Positions 1 through 8,760 of a stretch of 64,000 bases of DNA are shown piece by piece. Where the stretch lies: contig JAFDYF010000069.1 in NCBI GenBank assembly GCA_018267575.1, forward strand, positions 124,001 to 188,000, written 5' to 3'. This DNA comes from Bacteroidota bacterium. Lineage in GTDB: Bacteria > Bacteroidota > Bacteroidia > Chitinophagales > Chitinophagaceae. The notes under the pieces were generated by a model, which made no database searches, was not told the DNA's origin, and saw only the letters and a list, made by a program, of their open reading frames with translations. Made by a program: the position numbers and the translations under genes. The stretch's first letter is position 1; each line of letters starts with the position of its first letter.

Positions 1-1
1 T

Positions 2-769
2 CATATCCCCTTCCCTCACAAAAACAAGGAATTTAAAGCTGTGGATGCACTAAAGGAAATCATGAAAAATGGGAAGGATGAGATAGCCGCTTTTATTTTT
101 GAGCCTTTGGTACTGGGCGCTGGTGGTATGCTTATGTATGAAGAAGATACCCTCAACGAATTGCTGGGTATTTGTAATGAAAATGAGGTGCTGACTATTG
201 CGGATGAGGTAATGACCGGTTTTGGACGCACCGGAAAAATGTTTGCCAGCGAATATTTGGCCCATCAGCCAGATATTCTTTGTCTTTCAAAAGGGTTGAC
301 TGGGGGAACGATGGCATTGGGGGTAACCTCTTGCACCCAAAAAATATATGGTGCCTTTCTTTCTGACGACAAAGGAAAAACTTTTTTCCATGGGCATTCT
401 TTCACGGCCAACCCCGTGGCCTGTGCAGCCTCATTGGCTAGTTTGGATTTATTATTGGATGAAATATGCCAAAAAAATATCCACATGATTACCAATGCAC
501 AGCAGGGCTTTGCAGATGAGCTACAAAAACTTCCCAATGCTGAAAATGTCAGAAACAAAGGAAGCTTATTGGCCTTCGATTTTAAAACCCATGAGCAAAC
601 CTCTTATTTCAATTCGGTGAGAGACCAGCTTTATCAATATTTTTTGGACAGGGGTATCATTATTCGTCCCCTGGGAAATACCATCTATCTGATGCCTCCT
701 TATTGTATCCAGCCTTCGGAATTGAACCGTATTTATGATGCCATTAAGGAGCTATTGGTAATGGGTTGA
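2..769 (+). CDS. bioA: Adenosylmethionine-8-amino-7-oxononanoate aminotransferase, 3' part (5' end outside window)
   Basis: A class III PLP aminotransferase of biotin synthesis, converting 7-keto-8-aminopelargonate to 7,8-diaminopelargonate with S-adenosylmethionine as amino donor. The frame is open from base 2, so about the first 40 percent of the protein is missing. Seen: the cofactor Asp in the IADEVMTGFGRTG block, the Schiff-base Lys in LSKGLTGG, and the HGHSFTANPVACAA segment typical of BioA. The C-terminus is intact (ends KELLVMG). The rest of a biotin cluster may lie upstream, out of view. GabT or other class III enzymes are less likely because of the GTMALGVT and FHGHSFTANP segments. 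Confidence 0.93.
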   Translation, partial: HIPFPHKNKEFKAVDALKEIMKNGKDEIAAFIFEPLVLGAGGMLMYEEDTLNELLGICNENEVLTIADEVMTGFGRTGKMFASEYLAHQPDILCLSKGLTGGTMALGVTSCTQKIYGAFLSDDKGKTFFHGHSFTANPVACAASLASLDLLLDEICQKNIHMITNAQQGFADELQKLPNAENVRNKGSLLAFDFKTHEQTSYFNSVRDQLYQYFLDRGIIIRPLGNTIYLMPPYCIQPSELNRIYDAIKELLVMG

Positions 770-865
770 GTAAATTTTATAAATCGTATTAAAATGGGCA
801 CTACAAAGCGTATCTTTCAGTATTAACAACCAATCATCCATTTTTCTATTCATTCAATAAAGCTT

Positions 866-2032
866 ATGAGGCGGAATATTTTATTCAACCTACTGATTGT
901 TCTTTTTTTTGCGTTGCCCAGTCGTGCGCAAGTTTCGCAAAAGCCGTATTATCCAGATTCGGTTTGGCAAGAAAAAAAACCGGAAGATTTGAAAATGAGT
1001 AAGCAGCTGGTGGATAGTGCTATACAGTTGGCCATGCATAGCGAAGTGAAAATGGATCGGGATTTAAGGATTGCTAATTTAAAAGCCTATGCCGACGAAC
1101 CTAATTATCGGATATTAGGCCCTACCAAAGAAAGGGGAGGCCCTGCGGGCTTGGTTATTAAAAACGGGTATATCGTCGCACAATGGGGCGATGTGAAAAG
1201 GGTGGATATGACTTTTAGTGCTACCAAAAGTTACCTTTCTTCGATTGCAGGATTGGCCATTGATGCAGGGCTGATTAAAAATGTGCATGATCGAGTAGAT
1301 GGTTATGTATGGGACGGCAGTTTTGATGGTGTGCATAATGCTAAAATAACTTGGGCGCATTTGCTGACCCAAAGCTCGGATTGGTCGGGCCAGCTTTTTG
1401 ATACTTATGATTGGGCTGATCGTCCACCGAAAACAGGAGGCATCGATGATTGGAAAAACAGGAAATTGAACGAGCCGGGAACTTTTTTTAAATACAATGA
1501 TGTTCGGGTGAACCTGTTGGCTTATTCCCTTTTGCAAGTATGGCGGAAGCCATTGCCCCAAATACTCAAAGAAAAAATAATGGACCCGATTGGCGCTTCC
1601 ACCACTTGGAGATGGTATGGTTATGAAAATTCTTTTGTGAACATGGATGGGGTGATGGTGCAATCGGTGAGTGGCGGGGGGCATTTTGGTGGAGGCATGT
1701 TTATCAATACGCTTGATCATGCCCGTTATGGACTATTGTTTCTTCGAAATGGGAAATGGAAAAACCAACAACTGCTATCTGAAAATTGGGTGAATGAAGC
1801 CCATCAGCCTTCTGTTGCAAATAAATCATATGGATATTTATGGTGGTTGAATACCGGTGCCAATAAGTGGCCTGGTGTTCCTGAAAGCGTTTATTATGCG
1901 GTTGGCTTTGGTGGTAATTATATCATCATCGACCATGAGCATGACTTATTGGTAGTGGCTAGATGGATGGACGGAGCCAAAATAGGAGAATTGATGGCAT
2001 TGCTGATCCAATCCATCGAAAGCAAGAAATAG
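866..2032 (+). CDS. Secreted serine beta-lactamase-like hydrolase (class C / esterase fold)
   Basis: 388 aa with a signal peptide (about residues 1-21, ending PSRAQ), so exported. The beta-lactamase / penicillin-binding-protein-like fold is shown by the SxxK nucleophile motif SATK at 118-121, a YND motif at about 210-212 in the place of the class C YxN, and a C-terminal VGFGGN strand where HxG/KTG sits. Such proteins in Bacteroidota are mostly esterases, peptidases or unknown hydrolases rather than resistance enzymes; the substrate cannot be read from the sequence. It follows bioA by 96 bp on the same strand and is functionally unrelated to it. Confidence 0.85.
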   Translation: MRRNILFNLLIVLFFALPSRAQVSQKPYYPDSVWQEKKPEDLKMSKQLVDSAIQLAMHSEVKMDRDLRIANLKAYADEPNYRILGPTKERGGPAGLVIKNGYIVAQWGDVKRVDMTFSATKSYLSSIAGLAIDAGLIKNVHDRVDGYVWDGSFDGVHNAKITWAHLLTQSSDWSGQLFDTYDWADRPPKTGGIDDWKNRKLNEPGTFFKYNDVRVNLLAYSLLQVWRKPLPQILKEKIMDPIGASTTWRWYGYENSFVNMDGVMVQSVSGGGHFGGGMFINTLDHARYGLLFLRNGKWKNQQLLSENWVNEAHQPSVANKSYGYLWWLNTGANKWPGVPESVYYAVGFGGNYIIIDHEHDLLVVARWMDGAKIGELMALLIQSIESKK

Positions 2033-2150
2033 GTTTAATAATTCATTTCAATTTTGCTTGTTGGTTGTTGCTGCGCTTTAAAACTCAAAAACTACGCTTA
2101 TGCAACATGTATCATGGATGTTTAATTTGTCAATAGTCAATCTATAGATT

Positions 2151-2220
2151 TTCACTATTCACTATTGACTATTGACTATTGACTATTCACCATTGACTAT
2201 TGACTATTCACCATTGACTC
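2151..2220. repeat. Ten-unit heptamer array (TTGACTA / TTCACTA / TTCACCA)
   Basis: Ten consecutive 7-nt units without a break: ttcacta twice, ttgacta three times, ttcacca, ttgacta twice, ttcacca, ttgactc. Just upstream, about 2131-2140 reads caatagtcaa, the reverse complement of a unit pair, so a hairpin can form with the array. It lies between the hydrolase gene and the LysR gene. The same unit recurs at five other places in the window. Confidence 0.9.
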
Positions 2221-2282
2221 ATCGCTAGCAACAAGGATTCTTTCTGTATTTTTATGACTCCTTAAAGCACTTACAATATTTT

Positions 2283-3176
2283 ATGTTTGATTTCAGACTG
2301 CAAGTTTTTTTCACTGTTGCCAAACGCCTCAATTTTACAAAAGCTGCGGAAGAATTATTTATTACGCAACCGGCAGTTACCAAGCATATCCATGAATTGG
2401 AGAGCCATTTTAGGATAAAACTTTTTGACCGCAATGGCACTAAAATAAAACTGACCGTTGCCGGTGAAACCCTTTTCCAATACGCCGAAGAGCTATCTAC
2501 TATATACCGTAATCTTGAGTTTGAAATGAATAGTTTGACCCAAACTCATAGCGGTAATCTTAAGATAGGTGCTAGCACTACGGTAGCACAATATGTGCTG
2601 CCACCTGTGTTGGCTGCCTTTCATAAAAAATCAAGGGATATAAAAGTTACGCTTACCATTAATAATACGGAACAGATTGAACAGGCTCTGGAAAATAAAG
2701 AAATCGAACTTGGTTTCATTGAGGGTAAATCAAAAAAATCCATCATCAAGTACACGGAATTTGTAAAGGATGAAATTGTGTTGGTGTCGCACGTGAATAA
2801 CCCACTTGCCAGAAAACAAAGCATTTCGCCAGAAGAATTGAAAAAAATCCCTTTGTTGTTGAGAGAACCGGGCTCAGGAACATTGGAGGTGATTGCCCAT
2901 GCCTTAAAACCTTTAGGTATCAAGATTTCGCAATTGCAAAACGAAATGCAGCTTGGCAGCACCGAGAGCATGAAAATGTATTTGCCCTATAGCCATTGCA
3001 TGGCTTTTATGTCTGTTCATTCGGTATTAAAAGAACTAAAGAGCAAAGATTTTTGTATTATAGATGTAAAAGGGTTAAGCATAGAACGTTGGTTTTACTT
3101 TATTCAATTGCAAGGGCAGCTTGCCGCCCTCCCGGAATTGTTTATGAAATTTGCCCGCCATTATAACCTTAGGTAA
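2283..3176 (+). CDS. LysR-family transcriptional regulator
   Basis: 297 aa, the usual LysR length. The N-terminal winged helix-turn-helix is clear (FFTVAKRLNFTKAAEELFITQ then PAVTKHIHELE, about residues 9-41), followed by a linker helix and a LysR substrate-binding domain (KIGASTTVAQYVLPPVLAAF). The gene lies 42-75 bp before a YeiH-type exporter on the same strand, depending on the exporter start. LysR genes are commonly linked to YeiH exporters, so this is probably its regulator. The effector is unknown; CysB/CbbR-like sensing of sulfur compounds is a guess from the neighbour only. Confidence 0.93.
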   Translation: MFDFRLQVFFTVAKRLNFTKAAEELFITQPAVTKHIHELESHFRIKLFDRNGTKIKLTVAGETLFQYAEELSTIYRNLEFEMNSLTQTHSGNLKIGASTTVAQYVLPPVLAAFHKKSRDIKVTLTINNTEQIEQALENKEIELGFIEGKSKKSIIKYTEFVKDEIVLVSHVNNPLARKQSISPEELKKIPLLLREPGSGTLEVIAHALKPLGIKISQLQNEMQLGSTESMKMYLPYSHCMAFMSVHSVLKELKSKDFCIIDVKGLSIERWFYFIQLQGQLAALPELFMKFARHYNLR

Positions 3177-3251
3177 TCAGGTATAACCAATAACTATTTC
3201 TTATTCCTGCCAATCATAGTGAGCTTTGTGATCGCAAAACAATCAAGCACT

Positions 3252-4235
3252 ATGAATCAAAAAATATTAGCAACAACCGCAAAAGCAAAAAAGCAATTAT
3301 TAGATCGGAGCATTACTACCAGAGAACTTATTTTTTTACTTGCTGCCGTATTTTGCTTATCCCCATTAATTACTCCCCCAATAGCCTTATTGATGGGTTT
3401 GCTCATTGCCCAATTTATCGGGCATCCTTATTTGAGGCTGAACCATAATGCCACACATATTTTGTTGCAGGTTTCTGTTGTCGGTCTTGGCTTTGGAATG
3501 AACCTAACCACTGCGCTCCATGCGGGGCGTGAAGGGGTTTTATTTACCATTGTGTCTATCATAGGCACTTTGACAATCGGTATATTGATGGGGAAATTTT
3601 TGAAAATTGAAAAAAGGACTTCTTTCCTTATTAGTGCTGGCACCGCTATTTGTGGTGGTAGCGCGATAGCTGCTATTGCCCCAGTAATTAAAGCAGAAGA
3701 AAATCAAACTTCGGTGGCGATTGGAACCATATTTCTATTGAATGCAGTTGCCCTGTTTTTATTTCCAATCATTGGGCATATGTTTCATCTATCTCAAACA
3801 CAATTCGGTTTATGGAGTGCAATTGCTATTCATGATACCAGTTCTGTGGTTGGCGCAGCAAGCAAGTATGGAGCAAATGCATTGGAAGTGGCAACGACTG
3901 TAAAATTAGCAAGAGCATTGTGGATTATCCCTGTGGTATTTTTCTCAACTTTTGTATTTAATAATCATGGGAGCAAAATAAAAATCCCTTACTTTATAGG
4001 TCTCTTTGTGCTAGCAATGGCAATGAGTACTTATGTTCCACTTGTTGCGAAGTATAGCCATTACTTTACTGTTTTTGCCAAGGCCACGCTCACACTCACC
4101 TTGTTCCTGATTGGTTGTGGATTAAACCATAAACTGTTGCAACGGGTAGGGCCAAGGCCATTGGTACAAGGATCGGTGTTATGGATAATTATTTCAACAA
4201 CAGCCTTAGTTGCGGTATTATCACTCGCTAAATAA
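3252..4235 (+). CDS. YeiH-family (UPF0324) putative anion/sulfate exporter
   Basis: Integral membrane protein with about ten hydrophobic helices. Family signatures include VGLGFGMNL, a glycine-rich ISAGTAICGGSAIAA segment and AIHDTSSVVGAASKYG; these segments mark the UPF0324 (YeiH/PSE) family, some members of which are proposed to export sulfate or related anions after sulfonate breakdown. I place the start at ATG 3252 (328 aa); an in-frame GTG at 3219 would add 11 polar residues. It sits directly downstream of a LysR regulator. No sulfonate-degrading gene is nearby, so the substrate stays open. Confidence 0.88.
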   Translation: MNQKILATTAKAKKQLLDRSITTRELIFLLAAVFCLSPLITPPIALLMGLLIAQFIGHPYLRLNHNATHILLQVSVVGLGFGMNLTTALHAGREGVLFTIVSIIGTLTIGILMGKFLKIEKRTSFLISAGTAICGGSAIAAIAPVIKAEENQTSVAIGTIFLLNAVALFLFPIIGHMFHLSQTQFGLWSAIAIHDTSSVVGAASKYGANALEVATTVKLARALWIIPVVFFSTFVFNNHGSKIKIPYFIGLFVLAMAMSTYVPLVAKYSHYFTVFAKATLTLTLFLIGCGLNHKLLQRVGPRPLVQGSVLWIIISTTALVAVLSLAK

Positions 4236-4322
4236 GTATTCAAGACTATCAAAAAGTGAAAATCCTTAATTGTACTTTCCACGAACTGTGATTATGGTTG
4301 TGCCATGATGGATTTGATACTA

Positions 4323-5210
4323 TTATAGTTCGGGCAAAATGCTCCAGTAAATCATTACGATCCTTCTTCTCTCATCATTTTCCTGATAGTCTTTGATGCT
4401 GGGGTTGGGGTGTTCTTCGCCTCTGCCCTGAGAGATATAATTGATATGTAAGGCAGTTTTTTTCTGTTCATCCACCAAGCTTTTGATATATTGACTGATA
4501 TTGATCGATCGTCTTTGCGAAAGGGCCAAATTCAACTGTTGCCTGGTTGGGTTGGGTTCTTTCACATCTTTGCTGAGCAGTAGGTAAAGTTCCGAACCCT
4601 CGGAAAAGGGTTGTTCATCTGCATAGCCTAATATCACAAAATTGGCTTCCAGTTTTTTGTTTGGATATTTTTTTTCAAAATCCTCAAATTTATTGATGAT
4701 TGGGGTAAATGCTTTTTGTGCAGCAGGTATGGCATCGGGAGCCAATTCGTATTTCCCTGAACCAAAAAAAGCACCTGTGTTGAACCTTTCAACAGAAGTG
4801 GTGTGCAAGAGGTCGTTCACGATGCCGGCATCTGATACCAAGTTCGAAAGCTTGCTATTAGCTAATATGATTTGCTCGTTCAATACTTTGTATTTTCTCC
4901 TTTTGATCCTTTTCACAATCGGTTTAACGCCTACTAGGTTTTGGTCTTCAATAGATGCTTTAATGGAGTCTGTGAGTTTGTTGATTCCTTTGATGGTTTG
5001 AGGGTCTATCTCATTGTTGGCGGTCCTACTGTTTTTGATGTTCTGAATGGAATCGTTGGTACGGTTAATATCGGAAATCATTTGGTTTCTATTTTTGATT
5101 TCCTGATTCAGGGTTTCTATCTTTTTTCTACTGACGCAGGATGTGAACAACAAATTGCCCAAGAGCAATATTGGTAAAATAAAGCTTGCCTTTTTGTAAA
5201 ATGGTTTCAT
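4323..5210 (-). CDS. Lipoprotein with OmpA-like C-terminal domain
   Basis: 295 aa. A signal sequence ends in a lipobox with Cys25 (LLFTSC), so probably lipid-anchored facing the periplasm. Residues about 27-60 are a polar helical stretch, likely coiled coil. The C-terminal half has an OmpA-like peptidoglycan-associated pattern: VILGYADEQPF, then LALSQRRSINISQYI and ISQGRGEEHPNPS, ending with the ENDERRRIVM strand seen in OmpA domains. It begins 2 bp after the stop of the upstream membrane kinase-like gene, so the two are almost surely co-transcribed. Inference: it links an envelope complex to the cell wall. Confidence 0.8.
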   Translation of the reverse strand: MKPFYKKASFILPILLLGNLLFTSCVSRKKIETLNQEIKNRNQMISDINRTNDSIQNIKNSRTANNEIDPQTIKGINKLTDSIKASIEDQNLVGVKPIVKRIKRRKYKVLNEQIILANSKLSNLVSDAGIVNDLLHTTSVERFNTGAFFGSGKYELAPDAIPAAQKAFTPIINKFEDFEKKYPNKKLEANFVILGYADEQPFSEGSELYLLLSKDVKEPNPTRQQLNLALSQRRSINISQYIKSLVDEQKKTALHINYISQGRGEEHPNPSIKDYQENDERRRIVMIYWSILPEL

Positions 5211-5212
5211 AA

Positions 5213-6760
5213 TTAATCCAGTGGTTTAAAGGAAATGTCTTTTTGGATTGAACTCCTTTTTCTGTAAGATTTGCGAGGGCTCAAGCTAGGTTCTGTTGCT
5301 TCTGTTTTTGTATAATTAGCGGTGGCGCTAAATTTAGAAATAGGGTCAGGCTTTTGGTAATTGTTTGTCTCTTCGCTACCGGGGTCTAGTGTCGGCGCTG
5401 CTTCCTGAGCAGAAATTTTAGGTAACCGGTCATTCGGTTCCTGAATAGGTGTGGTACTCCTCAATAATTCAACAGAATCATTTTTGGAGTCAATAAAACT
5501 ATTGTCGGCATGATTGCTGATGCTCTCATTTTCTTTGGTTTCTTTTTGTGTCAATACTTGGGTGTGTGCGTTGCTATGGAAAAAAAGAAAATAAACAGCA
5601 AATACTGACATTAACCCTAAGGCTAATGCAATGGGGATATTTTTTCTGCGGGAGACAGAATTGGGTTTCCCGTCTTTGGTTTTCTGTTCCGCGTTTCTGT
5701 TTTTGGCAAGAGGTTGAGGGAACCGGCCCTTGGCACGGGGGAAGGTCTTAAAAACAGTTGGCTCATCGGTTAGCTCAACAGTTTTCCGTTCTGGGCAAGA
5801 ACGTAGATATGCATTCTGCAATTTTATTTTTCTTGCAGGACTGGCCGGGTTATTATCAAAAATATATTCATGCAGGTCTTCGATTTTAGCATTCTGTTTA
5901 TTTAACGAAATAGAAATACCCATGATTAGGTTATCGAGATAGGGATCCTTGATGAGTTCCAAATCTTTTTTCAATGCGGAATGCCCCCAGTTATCAATCG
6001 TTTCCCTCGAAAATAGCAGGCCTTCCTTAGATTGATATTTATTTAAAAGTGCTGGCTTTATACTAAGGCTGTATAAAGTAGTTGCTAAAATTAATGTAGG
6101 GAAATCGTCGGAGTTTTTATGGATGATAATATCCCTTGCATATGGGTGTGTAAAACCAAGAGCCTTATCCGAAATGGCTTGTTGTGGTTCAACTTGGGGG
6201 CGATGAAAATTATCGTAATCCAACAACATCATCGACCCATCGGCTTTTATAAAAATACTTTTGTCTGATAGGTTGCCATGGACTAGATCTAACTTGTATT
6301 TATGGCTGATGAACTGTTTCAGTTTATCGTAGAGGTTGGCCAATTTGGGCAAATCATTTCTTTTGCACAGGTCCTCAACAGTAGTTCTCAAACTTTCCCC
6401 ATCCACCCAAGGCATCACTATAATTGGGATTTGAAAATACATCATCCCCGATTCGATATTGAAACTAAAATCTACTTTTTTACAAAATTGGATTGGTTGT
6501 AGAATAGAAGTGTGCCCAAATTTGGGGCTGCCCAACAAAGCATTGTAATGGGCTTCTGCCAATTCTTGATCAGCCAAAAACCCTTTTATCGCAAGGAAGG
6601 CTCCTGCATCATCCTTCATTTTGATGACAAAACTCTTTTCATCAAAATAATAATAGGCTTTATCACCCGTCACAAGGGTTACATGCTGGTCTGGCTCTAT
6701 TTCAAAATTGAAAACGGGACCGGCATTATTTTCAATAAATGATTTGAATGTCCTCATCAT
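5213..6760 (-). CDS. Membrane-anchored protein kinase-like protein with degenerate catalytic loop
   Basis: 515 aa. Residues about 20-310 resemble a protein kinase fold: a hinge-like VMPWVDGESL at 115-124, a catalytic-loop equivalent HGNLSDKSIFI at 161-171, and a DFG equivalent LDYDNF at 180-185. The HRDxKxxxxN loop is changed: Asp is replaced by Asn163 and the loop Lys and Asn are replaced too, while the metal-binding Asp181 remains. A Lys/Arg-rich stretch precedes a single transmembrane helix (about 375-395), then about 120 Ser/Thr/Pro-rich extracytoplasmic residues. It is coupled to the OmpA-like lipoprotein 2 bp downstream. It may be a pseudokinase or an atypical kinase; activity cannot be told from sequence. 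Confidence 0.72.
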   Translation of the reverse strand: MMRTFKSFIENNAGPVFNFEIEPDQHVTLVTGDKAYYYFDEKSFVIKMKDDAGAFLAIKGFLADQELAEAHYNALLGSPKFGHTSILQPIQFCKKVDFSFNIESGMMYFQIPIIVMPWVDGESLRTTVEDLCKRNDLPKLANLYDKLKQFISHKYKLDLVHGNLSDKSIFIKADGSMMLLDYDNFHRPQVEPQQAISDKALGFTHPYARDIIIHKNSDDFPTLILATTLYSLSIKPALLNKYQSKEGLLFSRETIDNWGHSALKKDLELIKDPYLDNLIMGISISLNKQNAKIEDLHEYIFDNNPASPARKIKLQNAYLRSCPERKTVELTDEPTVFKTFPRAKGRFPQPLAKNRNAEQKTKDGKPNSVSRRKNIPIALALGLMSVFAVYFLFFHSNAHTQVLTQKETKENESISNHADNSFIDSKNDSVELLRSTTPIQEPNDRLPKISAQEAAPTLDPGSEETNNYQKPDPISKFSATANYTKTEATEPSLSPRKSYRKRSSIQKDISFKPLD

Positions 6761-7032
6761 ATTACTTGAACTTTTTTAAAAGCATTGAAGTAGGATATTG
6801 GGACATTTGAAACTCAATGCAAATATACTCCCAGAGCTAGTCAAAGAATTGTGAAAACATTGCATTTTATACACGAAAATGGGTAATTTTACTAAATAGC
6901 AAACTACTTTATAAAAAAGCGGTTGCATTTCCACCACTTACCTTGTCAAGTACAGATTTTAGAAAACAACCAATTGCTGTAAATTCAGGCGATAATTTGA
7001 ATGATAAAAGTTTCACAAACAAACGCTGTCTA

Positions 7033-7380
7033 TTACCAGAGCTTTGTCAAATCTTCTTTTGTGTAAGTGTGAGATCGATGTATAAAGGATGAATTGTGAT
7101 CAGTAGATTTTTTAAAGAAATATTTTTTAACAAAGCCAATAGGAACCACCACCAAGAAGAAAATCAAGGTTAAGATAATGCTATTGCTGATTGTTCCTAA
7201 AATATGGGCTATTTTCATCCAGATACCATCGATGTAGCTCACTGCGGTTTCTGACAGAAAAGAAAGGATACCAAGAACAATAGCGCTTGTTAATATCCAG
7301 TTATGGTGACTGTATTTATAAGCAATCATCATCGCGGTGATTAGCACAATCATGGTGATATATTTGTTTTTTGCTTGCAT
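7033..7380 (-). CDS. SxtJ-family small membrane protein
   Basis: 115 aa with three or four hydrophobic helices (about 8-40 and 65-88) and a basic, hydrophilic C-terminal tail ending TKEDLTKLW. Size, topology and position match the SxtJ family, named from the saxitoxin gene clusters, where it accompanies a carbamoyltransferase. It is the last gene of a four-gene minus-strand unit (carbamoyltransferase, DUF5989, SGNH, SxtJ), 7 bp after the SGNH gene. Molecular function unknown. Identification rests on context and general features, not on a diagnostic motif. Confidence 0.75.
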   Translation of the reverse strand: MQAKNKYITMIVLITAMMIAYKYSHHNWILTSAIVLGILSFLSETAVSYIDGIWMKIAHILGTISNSIILTLIFFLVVVPIGFVKKYFFKKSTDHNSSFIHRSHTYTKEDLTKLW

Positions 7381-7387
7381 GAGCTTC

Positions 7388-8596
7388 TTACTTTTTGATA
7401 GAGGCTAATATTCTGCTGCCGATGATGGCTGTTATCGAGTCTGCTGCAATTTCTGTAAAATGACAATAATCCACAAAAGTTTGGCCGCTTATTCTGTTAG
7501 CATCCAAAACTAATAAATTGGGATTGGTACTTTCTTCTGCTTCCAACTTTTTTTTGACGATAGTTTTGAAGGTCTGCCCAACGCTATCATTATAGTTCCA
7601 GGAGTAATAATTGTACAATGCCTTTTCAGTATCGCCCATTGTCGAAAAATTTTTATCAAAGAGAAATGGCTGATAGATCAACAAATGGTTTACGCCATCT
7701 CTCGATAAGCTACTGTCGTATTGGTGCAGCCAATACATATAAGCATCAATCGCATTTTGGATTTTATGGGTTACTTGGCAAAAGCTGATAGGCTTGGATC
7801 CTCTGTGAAGCCATTGGGCTCTGACCGGATAATTTTCCTTAATATTTTTTTGCAGCCGGACTTGGGATTTGATATGGTAGATGAGCTGTTTTAAACTATT
7901 CAAGCTGTAAATTCTTTGGGTAAATGGGATGATATATTTTGAAGGGGCTTTAAAAATGGGGTAATCTTCCCACCCAGATTGTTTTAGTTTTTTTAAATCT
8001 GCATCATCATCTAGGGATGCATATTCATTGTTGCCATCCAGCGAAACCACCCAGTCGGGCTTCAACTCTTTCTTTAAATTTTCATATCGTTGATAGCTTT
8101 GCCAAAGAATATATCCGCTATTGGCACCATTAAATACCCGCACCCTTCGATTGGGTAATTCCTTTTGTAATATCACTTGTAGTTTATGGGCTATGGTTTT
8201 TTCATACACATAATCCTGCACTCCGGTAATATCAACCCAATTTCCATCTTTATTGCTTCCCATGCCCTCCATAGCGGATGCACCCGTGAGCAAAACCCAA
8301 AAATCATGGTCGGTTTTTGTTGGTTGACGCCAATCTCCTACGGCAGAGCGGAACCCCAATTCCGAGTTTTGGAATCTGTGGTCATAGTCGATATAATAAG
8401 GGGTGTTTCTAAAAACAATACTGCTGTCACCAATCTGAAGCGGGCCACCTTGGATATAAACACTGGTATGATCTTTATGATATTTAAAAAGGAAGACGGT
8501 GCGAGCCACCAATTCTATGAATAAGAAAAATAGCAGGCATGCCATGACACTGAATGCCAATTTCTTTTTGAACGAAAAAACGGCTGTACGCTTCAT
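7388..8596 (-). CDS. Membrane-anchored SGNH/GDSL hydrolase-like protein
   Basis: 402 aa with one N-terminal signal-anchor helix (about 12-35). The SGNH blocks can be read in order: block I LLTGASAMEG at about 103-111 (GAS in place of GDS, nucleophile Ser kept), block II NGANSGY at 156-162, block III DGNNEY at 187-192, and a C-terminal DYCHFTE block with His about residue 380. It should act outside the cytoplasmic membrane, perhaps as an esterase or acyl/carbamoyl-transfer partner on a glycan; that role is inference. It lies between DUF5989 and SxtJ genes, and its start abuts the DUF5989 stop with no gap. Confidence 0.82.
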   Translation of the reverse strand: MKRTAVFSFKKKLAFSVMACLLFFLFIELVARTVFLFKYHKDHTSVYIQGGPLQIGDSSIVFRNTPYYIDYDHRFQNSELGFRSAVGDWRQPTKTDHDFWVLLTGASAMEGMGSNKDGNWVDITGVQDYVYEKTIAHKLQVILQKELPNRRVRVFNGANSGYILWQSYQRYENLKKELKPDWVVSLDGNNEYASLDDDADLKKLKQSGWEDYPIFKAPSKYIIPFTQRIYSLNSLKQLIYHIKSQVRLQKNIKENYPVRAQWLHRGSKPISFCQVTHKIQNAIDAYMYWLHQYDSSLSRDGVNHLLIYQPFLFDKNFSTMGDTEKALYNYYSWNYNDSVGQTFKTIVKKKLEAEESTNPNLLVLDANRISGQTFVDYCHFTEIAADSITAIIGSRILASIKK

Positions 8597-8752
8597 TTAA
8601 AATAGGCTATAAATAAATGGGGCCAATGCCGAGCTTCCACCAAAAACTAAGATAAAGCAGATGATGATAATGATTATAAAAATGGGGGTGAGCCACCATT
8701 TTTTTCTTTCTTTAATAAATGACCAGAAGTCTTTGAGGAAATCAATCATCAT
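8597..8752 (-). CDS. DUF5989-family small membrane protein
   Basis: 51 aa from ATG 8752 (50 aa from the next ATG at 8749). A longer frame starting at 8836 overlaps the carbamoyltransferase 3' end and is unlikely. The protein is an amphipathic segment (MIDFLKDFWSFIKERKKWW), then one strong transmembrane helix with a run of isoleucines, then SALAPFIYSLF. This is the size and pattern of DUF5989 proteins, which sit next to NodU/CmcH-type carbamoyltransferases and SxtJ. It starts 8 bp after the carbamoyltransferase stop. Function unknown. Confidence 0.83.
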   Translation of the reverse strand: MMIDFLKDFWSFIKERKKWWLTPIFIIIIIICFILVFGGSSALAPFIYSLF

Positions 8753-8760
8753 GCTTTCAT

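Noticed and set aside
1115..1720. A 201-codon open frame on the minus strand inside the beta-lactamase-like gene
   Set aside because: It is fully antisense to a well-supported gene and has an unnatural composition (His/Pro/Ile-rich) with no family features.
866..2032. A beta-lactam resistance gene
   Set aside because: The SxxK fold is shared with many esterases and peptidases, the YxN motif is altered, and there is no AmpR-like regulator or mobile context.
2151..2220. The heptamer arrays as a CRISPR array or cas-linked repeat
   Set aside because: Units are 7-8 nt and contiguous with no spacers, and no cas gene is in the window.
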